A DNA stretch of 55,103 nucleotides, from NCBI GenBank assembly GCA_003173865.1, contig PJMF01000021.1, positions 1 through 55,103 of the forward strand. The letters run 5' to 3'. This DNA comes from Minisyncoccota bacterium. GTDB taxonomy: Bacteria > Patescibacteriota > Microgenomatia > UBA1400 > PJMF01. Shown here in pieces: positions 9,115 to 18,093 of this stretch. The stretch's first letter is position 1; every line of letters begins with the position of its first letter. A model generated the notes under the pieces. It worked only from the letters and a program-made list of their open reading frames with translations, did no database searches and had not been told where the DNA came from. The position numbers and the translations under genes were made by a program.

Positions 9115-9643
9115 CAAGTAATTCATGAAGTCTTCCGAAGAAGGCAAGTCTCAAGCTATTTGTCGTGCTATTTCTTATATTAAGTTGGGCCGTTAGAATA
9201 TTGGGATTTGCAAAATGATCAGGATTGTTATTTTGAAAAGGTTTTGTTCCTTTACTTTTTTCTTCTCTCCAACGCCGATTGCGTTCTTGAATACTTGCTT
9301 GAATCATTGCTCCCATCTCGGCGGTCTCAGCAGGAATTCTCTTATTAGGAAATTCATCAGTAGGTGCGATGAGCTCTAAATTTTTTTCTGAATCCATGAC
9401 TAACAGAATATTGTGATAACCGGCAAGTATGGCGGGCAGAATGTTGACTCTGTCCACGATCACTCCATCTGGGACGGAGACTCTATCTCTCTCTAAGAGA
9501 GGAGCAATGGTTACTTCGAAAGCTGTAGCCTGATTAAAAGCATGGATAGTTTTTATTACTCTAGCTAAATCTTCTGGACTTGCCACAGCAAGGCAAACAG
9601 ATTTTTGTTCTTTTTTTACTTCAATAGGATTAAAAATAGGCAT
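9062..9643 (-). CDS. hypothetical protein
   Basis: ORF of 193 aa, convergent with and overlapping the folD 3' end. Confidence 0.5.
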   Translation of the reverse strand: MPIFNPIEVKKEQKSVCLAVASPEDLARVIKTIHAFNQATAFEVTIAPLLERDRVSVPDGVIVDRVNILPAILAGYHNILLVMDSEKNLELIAPTDEFPNKRIPAETAEMGAMIQASIQERNRRWREEKSKGTKPFQNNNPDHFANPNILTAQLNIRNSTTNSLRLAFFGRLHELLVSESQQELSHSLASSPR

Positions 9644-9885
9644 GTTTCTCCAAAATCTTTCTTTATTTTCTAGTGAGGAAGTTTATCTTGATCAATTCCA
9701 CTCGGCAATACACAGAAAAGACTGGTAAATTGTGCTGTTTAGGTCAACATCTCAAAGTTGCCTAAAAGTCGCAAAAATAAACCACTTGTTAGCAACTTTT
9801 GACCAATCTTGGGATATGACCTAAAACAATGTGTGGCAATCTTCTCAGGTATCTGTTACAATTCCCCCATTAATTACTTGTAATA

Positions 9886-9927
9886 GCGTGCCGAGTAGTC
9901 TCCTTTCCTGAACTTAACTACTCACGC
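9886..9927 (+). promoter_or_regulatory. rpsB leader hairpin
   Basis: GCGT(9886-9889)+GAGTAGT(9893-9899) pairs with ACTACTC(9917-9923)+ACGC(9924-9927), just upstream of rpsB. Confidence 0.5.
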
Positions 9928-9959
9928 ACAAGAGCCGCAAGGCGACAAAAGGAAAATAT

Positions 9960-10676
9960 ATGTTGGATCTTTCCACACTTCCAAATCAAGCACCTGAGTA
10001 TGATCTCAGAGATCTTCTCGAGGCTGGTTGTCACTTTGGACATCAAGCACGCCGTTGGCACCCAAAAATGGCCAAGTGGATTTACACTGAAAAAGACGGC
10101 GTTCACATTTTTGACTTAGCAAAAACCGCTTCACAATTACAACTTGCATACAACTACGCCTACCAACTTGGGAAAAACGGTAAGATTCTTGTCGTCGTCG
10201 GTACCAAAAAGCAAGCACGCGACGTCATCAAAGAAGTCGTTACTCCGACTGGCATCATGACCATTACATCCCGCTGGCTGGGTGGTTTGCTGACCAACTG
10301 GGAACAAGTCAATAAATCGCTTCGCCGCATGTTGGAGATCGAAAAAGGTCTTCAAGAAAACAAATACGACAAATACACCAAACGTGAACGCGTGCTTCTC
10401 GACAAAGAGCGTGCACGTCTCGAGAGATTCTTTGGTGGGATCCGCGAACTCAAAGGCAAGCCAGATGCACTTTTCATTATTGACCCAAGTCGTGAAAAAG
10501 TTGCCGTTTTGGAAGCTGAGAAAGTGCACATTCCCATGATGGCATTGATCGACAGCAACACGAATCCAGATCCAATCGATATTCTAGTTCCAGCAAACGA
10601 CGATGCAGTGCGCAGTATCACTTTTGTGACACAAGCAATTACTGACGGATACATGGCTGGAAAAGCTGCTAAATAA
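9960..10676 (+). CDS. rpsB: 30S ribosomal protein S2
   Basis: LLEAGCHFGHQARRWHPKMAKWIY, SRWLGGLLTNW, ALIDSNTNPDPIDILVPANDDA. Confidence 0.97.
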   Translation: MLDLSTLPNQAPEYDLRDLLEAGCHFGHQARRWHPKMAKWIYTEKDGVHIFDLAKTASQLQLAYNYAYQLGKNGKILVVVGTKKQARDVIKEVVTPTGIMTITSRWLGGLLTNWEQVNKSLRRMLEIEKGLQENKYDKYTKRERVLLDKERARLERFFGGIRELKGKPDALFIIDPSREKVAVLEAEKVHIPMMALIDSNTNPDPIDILVPANDDAVRSITFVTQAITDGYMAGKAAK

Positions 10677-10692
10677 ATTCAAAGGAGACACA

Positions 10693-11157
10693 ATGCCAAA
10701 TTATTCTGCTGCAGATATTAAAGCGCTTCGCGAAGAAACCGGAGCTGGGATGATGGACTGTAAAAAAGCCCTCGACGAAAGTAACGGAGATATGGAAAAA
10801 GCCCGCGAGTGGGTGCGTTTGCGCGGTTTAGCCAAGGCAGAAAAAACAGCAGATCGCGAAACCAAAGAAGGCTACATCGCTTTTTATGTGCACAGTAACA
10901 ACAAAATCGGTGCTCTCGTAGAAATCCTCTGCGAAACTGACTTCGTGGCTCGTAATGCTGAGTTCCAAGAAATGGCACGCAATGTCGCCATGCAAGTAGT
11001 TTCGATGGGTCCTGCTTCAGTTGAGGAATTACTTGCGCAAGACTTCATCAAAGATCCTAGTCAAACAATCGAAAGTCTCGTCAAAGGCCTCAGTGGCAAA
11101 ATTGGTGAACGTTTCGTCGTGCGCAGGTTCGTGAGATATGAGGTGGGTGGGGAGTAG
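10693..11157 (+). CDS. tsf: Elongation factor Ts (short form)
   Basis: IKALREETGAGMMDCKKALDESNGDMEKAREWVRLRG, CETDFVARNAEF; 154 aa. Confidence 0.95.
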   Translation: MPNYSAADIKALREETGAGMMDCKKALDESNGDMEKAREWVRLRGLAKAEKTADRETKEGYIAFYVHSNNKIGALVEILCETDFVARNAEFQEMARNVAMQVVSMGPASVEELLAQDFIKDPSQTIESLVKGLSGKIGERFVVRRFVRYEVGGE

Positions 11158-11165
11158 TAGTTCTT

Positions 11166-11477
11166 TTACTGGATTTTTGTGGTCCTAAATATCTTTTTTT
11201 CTCTAGAATGGTTAGGTTGCCTAGGATTCAATTGAACAGGTTGAAATGTTTCTCTTGCAGCGAATACTAAATCGTAAGTTAGAACTCGATTAATTAAGAT
11301 TTGATCCGGTACTCTGCCGATTAAATCCAAGATTAGACGATCTTCAATACTCAAACAGAGGTCATCACTGAGGGAGGTCTCTAACGAGGAAAGAAGTTCT
11401 TGAGGACTAAAGCCAAGTGTTCTTAACCATCCGGCAATACTATCTTTTTTTTCGGTACGCATAATTGAACTCTCCAT
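11166..11477 (-). CDS. hypothetical protein
   Basis: ORF convergent with tsf; internal Met start (MESSIMRTEKK) more plausible than the upstream 11561 start. Confidence 0.45.
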   Translation of the reverse strand: MESSIMRTEKKDSIAGWLRTLGFSPQELLSSLETSLSDDLCLSIEDRLILDLIGRVPDQILINRVLTYDLVFAARETFQPVQLNPRQPNHSREKKIFRTTKIQ

Positions 11478-11546
11478 TATTAAAACAAAAACTAGTTGAC
11501 ACTTCAAGGCAATCGTCAGTATTATTAAATAATAATTACAAGGATC

Positions 11547-12158
11547 TTGGTTATGCCACAAATAGATGGGAGAGATCTATTTCCCAATTCAGTTCCATCA
11601 ACTAGAGAAGAATCTTCAAATACATTCCCTTACGGTATAGGTTTAGCTCGAGGTCAGGCGAATGAGCATCTCGCAGGGGCAATTCGGACTCTTAAAGAAA
11701 AAGAATCGGGAAAAAAACCCTTAACTAAAGATGATATCGATTTTTTGCAGGAACTATTGAAGAGAGGGGAAAAAATTAAAGAAGCCAAAGTTGAGGAATA
11801 TCAGAGAGCAAAAGAAGTGTTAGAGAAGATAAAGAGTTTACGTGAACAAATACTGTCGATGGATGAGCAAGCCCACATTGCTGCAGAAGATACAACTATG
11901 GCGGGAGAAAATAGTAACAGAGTTGATCCGGAGGTTTATGGACGGACGCTTACTGATTTTGGCTTGATAGTGGGCAAAGAGAGAAAGAATAAGGCAATAT
12001 TTGAACGGGAGGAGGATAACCGAAAAGGGGACAATTCCATATTAGCATCTCTCAAAGCCTTGTTAGATATTGTCAAAAAAAGGAAAACACGTCAAAGTCA
12101 AACTGAAACTGGAGCCGCTATGGCTAAGACAAGAGAATTAACAGATACTCGTATGTAA
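11547..12158 (+). CDS. hypothetical charged helical protein
   Basis: 203 aa ORF; probable start at MPQIDG. Confidence 0.55.
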   Translation: MVMPQIDGRDLFPNSVPSTREESSNTFPYGIGLARGQANEHLAGAIRTLKEKESGKKPLTKDDIDFLQELLKRGEKIKEAKVEEYQRAKEVLEKIKSLREQILSMDEQAHIAAEDTTMAGENSNRVDPEVYGRTLTDFGLIVGKERKNKAIFEREEDNRKGDNSILASLKALLDIVKKRKTRQSQTETGAAMAKTRELTDTRM

Positions 12159-12169
12159 TCTTTTTTGGC

Positions 12170-12484
12170 TTATTGATTTATAATTTGCGAAAATTGGCCT
12201 GTGATGATTGAGGTGATTAATTCAGGGTACACTGTTCGAGTTTTTTCTAAGCACTCTATAATAAAATCTCTTCTAGAACTTGAAATCTTTTGGACTTCCA
12301 GTTCTTCTAATAATTTCCCGAGAAAAGTTAAAATTGCACTGTGGTTTTTCAATGGCTCACTAAGCAGTTGGTCCAACTGTTGTTCTTCTTCAAGAAATGA
12401 ATGCCAATCATATGAGTTTACATTTAGTCCTTTATCAAGAGTCATCTTTGTGTCTGTTGGTCGAGATTCAATTCGAGGGGGCAT
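12170..12484 (-). CDS. hypothetical protein
   Basis: 104 aa ORF with SD-like aggacc upstream; helical, charged. Confidence 0.45.
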   Translation of the reverse strand: MPPRIESRPTDTKMTLDKGLNVNSYDWHSFLEEEQQLDQLLSEPLKNHSAILTFLGKLLEELEVQKISSSRRDFIIECLEKTRTVYPELITSIITGQFSQIINQ

Positions 12485-12612
12485 ATAAAGGTCCTATAAG
12501 GCTTATATTATAACTCTCACTTCACTATGTATATTATAAAAAACCCTATCCCTAAAACCAAGACTCTGGTACGATGCCCTTCGTAAACAACTCGTAAACG
12601 AAAAGATCACAT

Positions 12613-13224
12613 ATGACCAAACTTCCGCGCGCGGTGCGTCAACTCATCGAAAAATTCGAACGTTTGCCTGGAGTGGGGCCGAAATCGGCACAGCGCTTGG
12701 TTTTTTACATGCTCCATAATCCTGAAGGGGAATTGCAAGACTTTGCCAATAAAATCGTGGCTCTCAAGCGGGACACTGTGATGTGTACGGAATGTCACAA
12801 CGTCGCAGAGAGCGATCCCTGCGAGATTTGTGGCGATCCAACTCGCGATGTGTCAGTACTTTGCGTCGTGGAGCAACCGTTGGATGTGTTAGCGATTGAG
12901 CGCTCGAGTAAATTTCAAGGTAAATATCACGTCCTGCACGGCTCCATTGCGCCGTTAAACAACATTGGTCCCGACCAACTCTATTTGTATGACATTTTAA
13001 AGCGTTTAAACGGTGTAAAAGAGTTGATTTTAGCTACTAACCCCACTATGGAAGGTGAAGCAACGGCGCTGTTTATTGTGGAGATGATAAAACAACAACC
13101 GGCTTTGAGTGACATCGTGATTACGCGAATAGGTCACGGTTTACCGATTGGTGCAGACATTGAGTATGCTGATGGTGTAACTTTGGCACGCGCACTTGAG
13201 GGAAGAAGAAAGATGGGAGAGTGA
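12613..13224 (+). CDS. recR: Recombination protein RecR
   Basis: LIEKFERLPGVGPKSAQRLVFYML, zinc finger CTECHNVAESDPCEICGD, TOPRIM region NPTMEGEATALFI. Confidence 0.96.
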   Translation: MTKLPRAVRQLIEKFERLPGVGPKSAQRLVFYMLHNPEGELQDFANKIVALKRDTVMCTECHNVAESDPCEICGDPTRDVSVLCVVEQPLDVLAIERSSKFQGKYHVLHGSIAPLNNIGPDQLYLYDILKRLNGVKELILATNPTMEGEATALFIVEMIKQQPALSDIVITRIGHGLPIGADIEYADGVTLARALEGRRKMGE

Positions 13225-13325
13225 TTTCTACTATTCATCTTTGAATATATTTGATATATTTTCTCTACTCAAAATTCTCATTCAAATAGATTTTATTTGT
13301 TAATAATTTTTCACAAGGAGGTCTT

Positions 13326-14168
13326 ATGACAAATATTCCTGTTCTTTCTGACACCCAAATTGCATTATTTGAAGGAAATGAGGTTCGCAAAACATTTCAC
13401 AATAATGAATGGTGGTTTGTGGTGGAAGATGTCGTTTTAGCGTTGATCAACTCGAATGATGCGAAGCAATATGTAAAGCGTATGAAACTCAGAGATGAGG
13501 AATTATCTAAAGGGTGGGTACAAATTGTACATACCCTTCCAATAGAGACTCCTGGCGGAAAACAAAAGCTTAACTGTGCTAACACTGAAGGAATTTTGCG
13601 CATCATTCAGTCAATTCCGTCGCCCAAAGCGGAGCCATTTAAAAAGTGGTTAGCAAAGGTTGGTTATGAGCGTGTGAAAGAAATTGCAGATCCGGAACTC
13701 GCATCACAACGCACTCGAGAGTTGTACAAAGCAAAAGGGTACTCAGAAGCGTGGATTGAAAAACGTATGCGAGGGATCGCAATCCGTGAGGAACTCACTG
13801 ACGAGTGGAAAAATCGTGGTGCTGAGCAAAGAGATTATCAAATCTTGACCGCTGAAATATCAAAAGCAACTTTTGGGATGACTCCTTCCCAACATAAAAA
13901 ACATAAAGGATTGCAACGCGAGAACTTGCGTGATCATATGAATGATTTGGAGTTGATTTTCAATATGTTAGGTGAAAAAGCAACGACTGAGATTCACCAA
14001 AATGAAAATTCAAAGGGTCTAGCAAAGTTGAAAAGTGACGCGAAAGCGGGTGGAGAAATCGCTGGCGGTGCTCGCGAACAACTCGAGAGAAAATTGGGTC
14101 GTTCTATTATCACGCACGGAAATTATTTGAAACATCCAGAAAGGGAAGTTAGGAAGTTACCGGATTGA
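13326..14168 (+). CDS. Bro-N domain / DinD-like protein
   Basis: NEWWFVVEDVVLALINSNDAKQYV (Bro-N) with C-terminal DinD-like region (EWKNRGAEQRDYQILTAEISKATFGMTPSQHKKHKGL). Confidence 0.8.
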   Translation: MTNIPVLSDTQIALFEGNEVRKTFHNNEWWFVVEDVVLALINSNDAKQYVKRMKLRDEELSKGWVQIVHTLPIETPGGKQKLNCANTEGILRIIQSIPSPKAEPFKKWLAKVGYERVKEIADPELASQRTRELYKAKGYSEAWIEKRMRGIAIREELTDEWKNRGAEQRDYQILTAEISKATFGMTPSQHKKHKGLQRENLRDHMNDLELIFNMLGEKATTEIHQNENSKGLAKLKSDAKAGGEIAGGAREQLERKLGRSIITHGNYLKHPEREVRKLPD

Positions 14169-14649
14169 GCACAGACTTATTCTCTTCCGGCAACTCATTC
14201 AACAACTCTCGCACCGTTTTTTTCAAAACCGGATGCACCAAATCTGGCGCTAAATCCATCAACGGCCGCAACACAAAGTCGCGATCCTGAAGTCGGGGGT
14301 GGGGGATTTGAGGCAACAGTCCGTTTTGCTCATCGCCAATTACCATGTCATCATAAAATAAAATATCGATATCAATTTCACGCGGGCCGTTTTGAAACCG
14401 TTTGATGCGTCCAACTTTTTTTTCAATTTCTTTGACAAATCGTAATAAATCTCCGGGATTAAGATCTGTCATACCCTTCACAGCCGAGTTCAAAAAATTA
14501 TCTTGTTCTAAATAACCCACCGGAAGTGTTTCATACACCTGAGCGCGCGAAATTTCGTGAACGTGTTCTGATAAAAGTTGGATAGCTTGCTCAAAATTGG
14601 CGAGACGATCACCAACATTTGAGCCAAGCGCGAGAAAAATAGTGTTCAT
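14149..14649 (-). CDS. folK: 2-amino-4-hydroxy-6-hydroxymethyldihydropteridine pyrophosphokinase
   Basis: MNTIFLALGSNVGDRLANFEQAI, VGRIKRFQNGPREIDIDILFYDD, IPHPRLQDRDFVLRPL. Confidence 0.95.
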   Translation of the reverse strand: MNTIFLALGSNVGDRLANFEQAIQLLSEHVHEISRAQVYETLPVGYLEQDNFLNSAVKGMTDLNPGDLLRFVKEIEKKVGRIKRFQNGPREIDIDILFYDDMVIGDEQNGLLPQIPHPRLQDRDFVLRPLMDLAPDLVHPVLKKTVRELLNELPEENKSVLNPVTS

Positions 14650-15236
14650 GCTTGATATACTGCGCTCAAAGTGTCCCAGATTAGCTGACTCATTTCGCTG
14701 CACGCAGCAACGGCAGATTCTTGCTCAGTGGGAGAGAGTTTTTCCATCATCTGTAATAATTTGGCTGCTTCGTGTTCATTGTGACTGTGCACTTCGAAAT
14801 ATTGTTCATCTGCATGAAAAGCTGAGTAATGGGTCTGAAGTCCAGCTAATTTTGAAGAAGCAGTAGCGGGTTGCTGTGCTTCAAACGCGTACAGTGCACC
14901 TGTAGCTGTTGCAGGTTCGGAAAATAACTGACGTGCGCGAGCGACTAATTTTTGTGTGGCTGGAAGCTGAGCTGGTACCACATCGGCTTGAAGACTCGCA
15001 GTAAACTCAGCCCACATCTCTGCATGTTCCGTTTCTTCGGCGGCGGTTTCACTATCATTCAACGTTTCCCAGCCAAGCGGCAAGAGATTCAAAAAATCTC
15101 CATAATTTGTGGCGTATGTTTGTAGTGCAGCTTTCGTTAAAGTGCCCATACTCCACGCTTGATAAAAAGGATTCCGCAGTAAATTCCATTGCTCAATTTT
15201 TTCGTTCAAAAGTTTTTGCAAATTTGAGAGTGACAT
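14646..15236 (-). CDS. TenA/PqqC/CADD-like heme-oxygenase-fold protein in folate operon (candidate p-aminobenzoate synthase)
   Basis: All-helical protein with ETEHAEMW, YAFEAQQP and YFEVHSHNEHEA motifs; ATGA overlap with folK and tight packing with folB. Confidence 0.7.
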   Translation of the reverse strand: MSLSNLQKLLNEKIEQWNLLRNPFYQAWSMGTLTKAALQTYATNYGDFLNLLPLGWETLNDSETAAEETEHAEMWAEFTASLQADVVPAQLPATQKLVARARQLFSEPATATGALYAFEAQQPATASSKLAGLQTHYSAFHADEQYFEVHSHNEHEAAKLLQMMEKLSPTEQESAVAACSEMSQLIWDTLSAVYQA

Positions 15237-15237
15237 G

Positions 15238-15627
15238 TTATTTTCCTCCTTTTTGAGATCTAATAATTTCAATTCCAGCACTTCCGACGTGTTCTAAATA
15301 TTGGCGAATATGTGGTTTTTCGATACGCACTTGTACGTGTTGCACGAGCGGGTGTTTGAGTGCAAGTTCCGCTACCACTTCTGCCAGTGTCTCAATTAAA
15401 ACAAATGAGCGGTTCTTCGCCAACTGTACGATTTCTCCATGTAAGATTCGATAATCGACTGTTTCATCTAAATTTTCAGTTGCAAACGCACGATTTTCTT
15501 TGACCCACATCGTGATATTAATCAACACGTCCATTTTTTCTTTTTGCTCTTCTTCATTGATACCAATCGTAAACGGCAGCAACAGATCGGTGATAAAAAT
15601 GCGATCAAGCGGACGCTCGGAGTTCAT
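15238..15627 (-). CDS. folB: Dihydroneopterin aldolase
   Basis: DRIFITDLLLPFTIGINEEEQKEKMDV, DYRILHGEIV, SFVLIETLAEVVAELAL; overlaps the folP 3' end. Confidence 0.9.
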   Translation of the reverse strand: MNSERPLDRIFITDLLLPFTIGINEEEQKEKMDVLINITMWVKENRAFATENLDETVDYRILHGEIVQLAKNRSFVLIETLAEVVAELALKHPLVQHVQVRIEKPHIRQYLEHVGSAGIEIIRSQKGGK

Positions 15628-16441
15628 CGACCACTGCCAGGCATTTTTTGGTTGCAAAGACGTCATGGGTACGTACTATACAGGCACCATGCAAAACTGC
15701 AACTACAGTCTCGGCGAGAGCGGCTTCTAACCTTTCATGAGCAGATGGAACTTCGGCTAAATGGAGTTTTTCTTTCAGCAGTGCACCAAGATGACTTTTG
15801 CGCGAAACGCCAATGAGGACTGGCAACTTCAAAGATGTGAACTCAGCAAAGCGGCGAATAATTTCTAAATTTTGGGCTACTGTTTTACCAAAACCAATGC
15901 CCGGATCGAGAATAAACTTTTCGCGCGAAAGTCCAGCGGTAACGCCTTTTGCAATTTCTTCTTCGAAAAATTGCATAATTTCTTTCATCACATCGTCGTA
16001 AAGAATTTCGCCCTGCTGCATTGTGCGTGGTTCGCCTTTAATGTGATAAATGATCACTTGTGCGTTGTGTTTTTGAGCGACTGTATACATTTGCGAATCG
16101 AATTTCGATCCACCTAAAGAGTTAATCATATTGGTGCCAGCCTCAAGTGCTGCAGCCGCCACTTGTGATTTATACGTATCAACAGAAATGGGAATATCAG
16201 AGTTGATTTTTTGACGAATTGCTTGAATAACCGGCACAACGCGTGCCAATTCTTCTTCGGCAGAAACTGTTTGTGCTCCTGGACGAGTGGACTCGCCACC
16301 GATATCAATAATGTCAGCGCCCTCATCGATCATTTGCTGCGCGTGTTGGAGTGCTTGATCAACAGACAAATAAAGTCCACCATCAGAAAAAGAATCTGGC
16401 GTAATATTTAGAATTCCCATCACTTTGGTTGCGGTTTGCAT
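15605..16441 (-). CDS. folP: Dihydropteroate synthase
   Basis: VMGILNITPDSFSDGG, GADIIDIGGESTRPG, ILDPGIGFGKT, GVSRKS. Confidence 0.96.
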   Translation of the reverse strand: MQTATKVMGILNITPDSFSDGGLYLSVDQALQHAQQMIDEGADIIDIGGESTRPGAQTVSAEEELARVVPVIQAIRQKINSDIPISVDTYKSQVAAAALEAGTNMINSLGGSKFDSQMYTVAQKHNAQVIIYHIKGEPRTMQQGEILYDDVMKEIMQFFEEEIAKGVTAGLSREKFILDPGIGFGKTVAQNLEIIRRFAEFTSLKLPVLIGVSRKSHLGALLKEKLHLAEVPSAHERLEAALAETVVAVLHGACIVRTHDVFATKKCLAVVDELRASA

Positions 16442-16462
16442 GGACGTATCATATTTGCTAAA

Positions 16463-16522
16463 ATGAAAAAAGTGAAGATAATTTTCACTTCAGCAGTTTT
16501 TCAGGACCGTGCGTTTAAATAG
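16463..16522 (+). CDS. Possible 19-aa leader peptide upstream of hpf-like gene
   Basis: ATG ORF MKKVKIIFTSAVFQDRAFK ending inside a GACC...GGTC hairpin that is followed by T7. Confidence 0.3.
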   Translation: MKKVKIIFTSAVFQDRAFK

Positions 16523-16541
16523 AATGCAGGGTCATTTTTTT
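16505..16541 (+). terminator. Terminator/attenuator-like hairpin upstream of hpf-like gene
   Basis: GACC(g)TGC ... GCA(g)GGTC stem followed by T7. Confidence 0.4.
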
Positions 16542-16557
16542 AAAAAAAAGGAGGACT

Positions 16558-16887
16558 ATGAACGTCATTGTTCAATCCAAAACCATCCCCGTGACGGCGG
16601 CGATGAGGAACTTTATTGTGAAACAAGCCTCTCGTCTACAGCGTCGTAGCACACATATTTTGAAGGTAACGGTATTCGTTGAACTGGTAAAGAAAAAGAA
16701 AAACGATGTGCAAGCCGCAACAGCAAAGTTTTTGATCGATATTCCTGGAAAAAATATTGTTGTTCAAGAAAAAGCGAAAAATCTGTATCGAGCTATTCAC
16801 GATGCTGGTCGCGCCACATCTCTACTCCTTAGCCGGGAAAAAAACAGAAACCACGCGCACGTGCTTGCAGCTTGGAAAAAACGTTGA
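16558..16887 (+). CDS. Ribosome hibernation promoting factor / RaiA-like
   Basis: HPF-like fold features (MNVIVQSKTIPVTAAMRNFIVKQASRLQRR, DLYRAIHDAG-like region, R/K-rich tail); GGAGG SD. Confidence 0.75.
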   Translation: MNVIVQSKTIPVTAAMRNFIVKQASRLQRRSTHILKVTVFVELVKKKKNDVQAATAKFLIDIPGKNIVVQEKAKNLYRAIHDAGRATSLLLSREKNRNHAHVLAAWKKR

Positions 16888-16906
16888 GCTCCTGTATCTT
16901 TAAGCT

Positions 16907-17278
16907 ATGACTGATCCAGTAGCAGCTGTAACTCCTGTAGCAACTCAACCGCCATCAACGCCAGTTTCTCCTGCAGCCTCACAAAGTCCGCTTGATGTAC
17001 TTGACCAAATTCTCAACGACGCTCAAGCCAAGGCAACCGAAATAGCCAAAAATAAAGAGCAAGAAGAAGCACTGCGCATCCAGCAAGAACTGGAGAGACA
17101 AAAACAAGAGGATCAACAACGTATTGAAGCAGAGTTAGCAAAATTGCAAACAATTAAGGAAACGCCAGAATATCAAGCTTTGGTTGCACAACAACAAGCG
17201 GCGCAGCAAGCACAAGATCAAAAATCAGAAGACATGCAAGGAAAAGAAATTTTGCAGTTGACACACACAAAGGTTTAA
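16907..17278 (+). CDS. Q/E-rich hypothetical protein
   Basis: Low-complexity coiled-coil ORF, next ORF starts 2 nt after it. Confidence 0.6.
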   Translation: MTDPVAAVTPVATQPPSTPVSPAASQSPLDVLDQILNDAQAKATEIAKNKEQEEALRIQQELERQKQEDQQRIEAELAKLQTIKETPEYQALVAQQQAAQQAQDQKSEDMQGKEILQLTHTKV

Positions 17279-17279
17279 T

Positions 17280-17888
17280 ATGCCAGGATTTGGTCCAGCT
17301 CCAGGTGGTGGCGGCGCTCCAGGACTACCTTCTCATGATGTAGGTGGGATGATGGAAGAGTTCGCCAAGCAGCAAGCTGCTGGTGGAGGAGCAGCAGGGC
17401 AAAATCCTGCAATTCCGGGTACAAGTAATATTCCGAGTGTTTCTTCTGCGAATCCTCAAGCACCAAAGCAGCAGAGGACTCCTCGTCCTGTTGGTACTTT
17501 ACCCCAAGAAATGAAGTATTTTGCTGGTGATGTGGCGCAGGGGTTGTTAAGTTTGCTTCCAGATTTTATGCAAAGTATGTTTGGTATCAAGCCAACTGAT
17601 ACTCCAGAAGATGCCGCACGCAAAAAACAAATGTTGCAGCGTTATCAGCAGATGAATGCTGATCAACAGCAGTACGTGCAACAAAAAGTTCGCGAAGAAC
17701 AACAGAAAAAACAACAAGAGGAAGAAGAAAAGGCCCAACGCAAACAAATGGATGAGCAGCAAGCCGCGAGTGAGCTTCCGATGCCGCAAGGGAAAACGAG
17801 GGGTGAAGGTGGGCCAGGCGCATCGCAGAAAAAACGCACTGTCACCAAACTGCAAAACGATCGCAAGAAGTTGAGTAGTGCGGGGTAA
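17280..17888 (+). CDS. G/P/Q-rich hypothetical protein
   Basis: Low-complexity ORF with N-terminal GFGPAPGGGGAPG and C-terminal Q/K/E-rich region. Confidence 0.6.
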   Translation: MPGFGPAPGGGGAPGLPSHDVGGMMEEFAKQQAAGGGAAGQNPAIPGTSNIPSVSSANPQAPKQQRTPRPVGTLPQEMKYFAGDVAQGLLSLLPDFMQSMFGIKPTDTPEDAARKKQMLQRYQQMNADQQQYVQQKVREEQQKKQQEEEEKAQRKQMDEQQAASELPMPQGKTRGEGGPGASQKKRTVTKLQNDRKKLSSAG

Positions 17889-17897
17889 AATAAAAAT

Positions 17898-18065
17898 ATG
17901 GGTAATATTTTAAAGTTTGTTAAAGAATTACATCGAAAATATAAAAAAGAATTTGAATCTAAAAAAGTATCAAAGGATCTTTCTATAAACTATAAGAAAT
18001 ACTTATATGGAGAAAAACGAAAATCTCTTGATGTTGACTTTGCAAAATTAGCTACTTTACCTTAG
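17898..18065 (+). CDS. small basic hypothetical protein (55 aa)
   Basis: ATG ORF MGNILKFVKELHRKYKKEFESKKVSKDLSINYKKYLYGEKRKSLDVDFAKLATLP, absent from the supplied ORF track because of length. Confidence 0.45.
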   Translation: MGNILKFVKELHRKYKKEFESKKVSKDLSINYKKYLYGEKRKSLDVDFAKLATLP

Positions 18066-18083
18066 GATACGCTCGTATATAAT
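18056..18083 (+). promoter_or_regulatory. Candidate promoter for the Cys leader
   Basis: TTTACC (18056-18061), 16-nt spacer, perfect TATAAT (18078-18083). Confidence 0.5.
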
Positions 18084-18093
18084 CGCCTGATCC

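Noticed and set aside
10693-11157. Truncated or degraded tsf
   Set aside because: Although short (154 aa), short EF-Ts forms lacking part of the core domain exist naturally, and the N-terminal functional motifs are intact.
13326-14168. Prophage or integrated phage fragment at the Bro-N gene
   Set aside because: Single Bro-N/DinD-like gene without phage structural, integrase or lysis neighbours; such proteins also occur as ordinary chromosomal genes.
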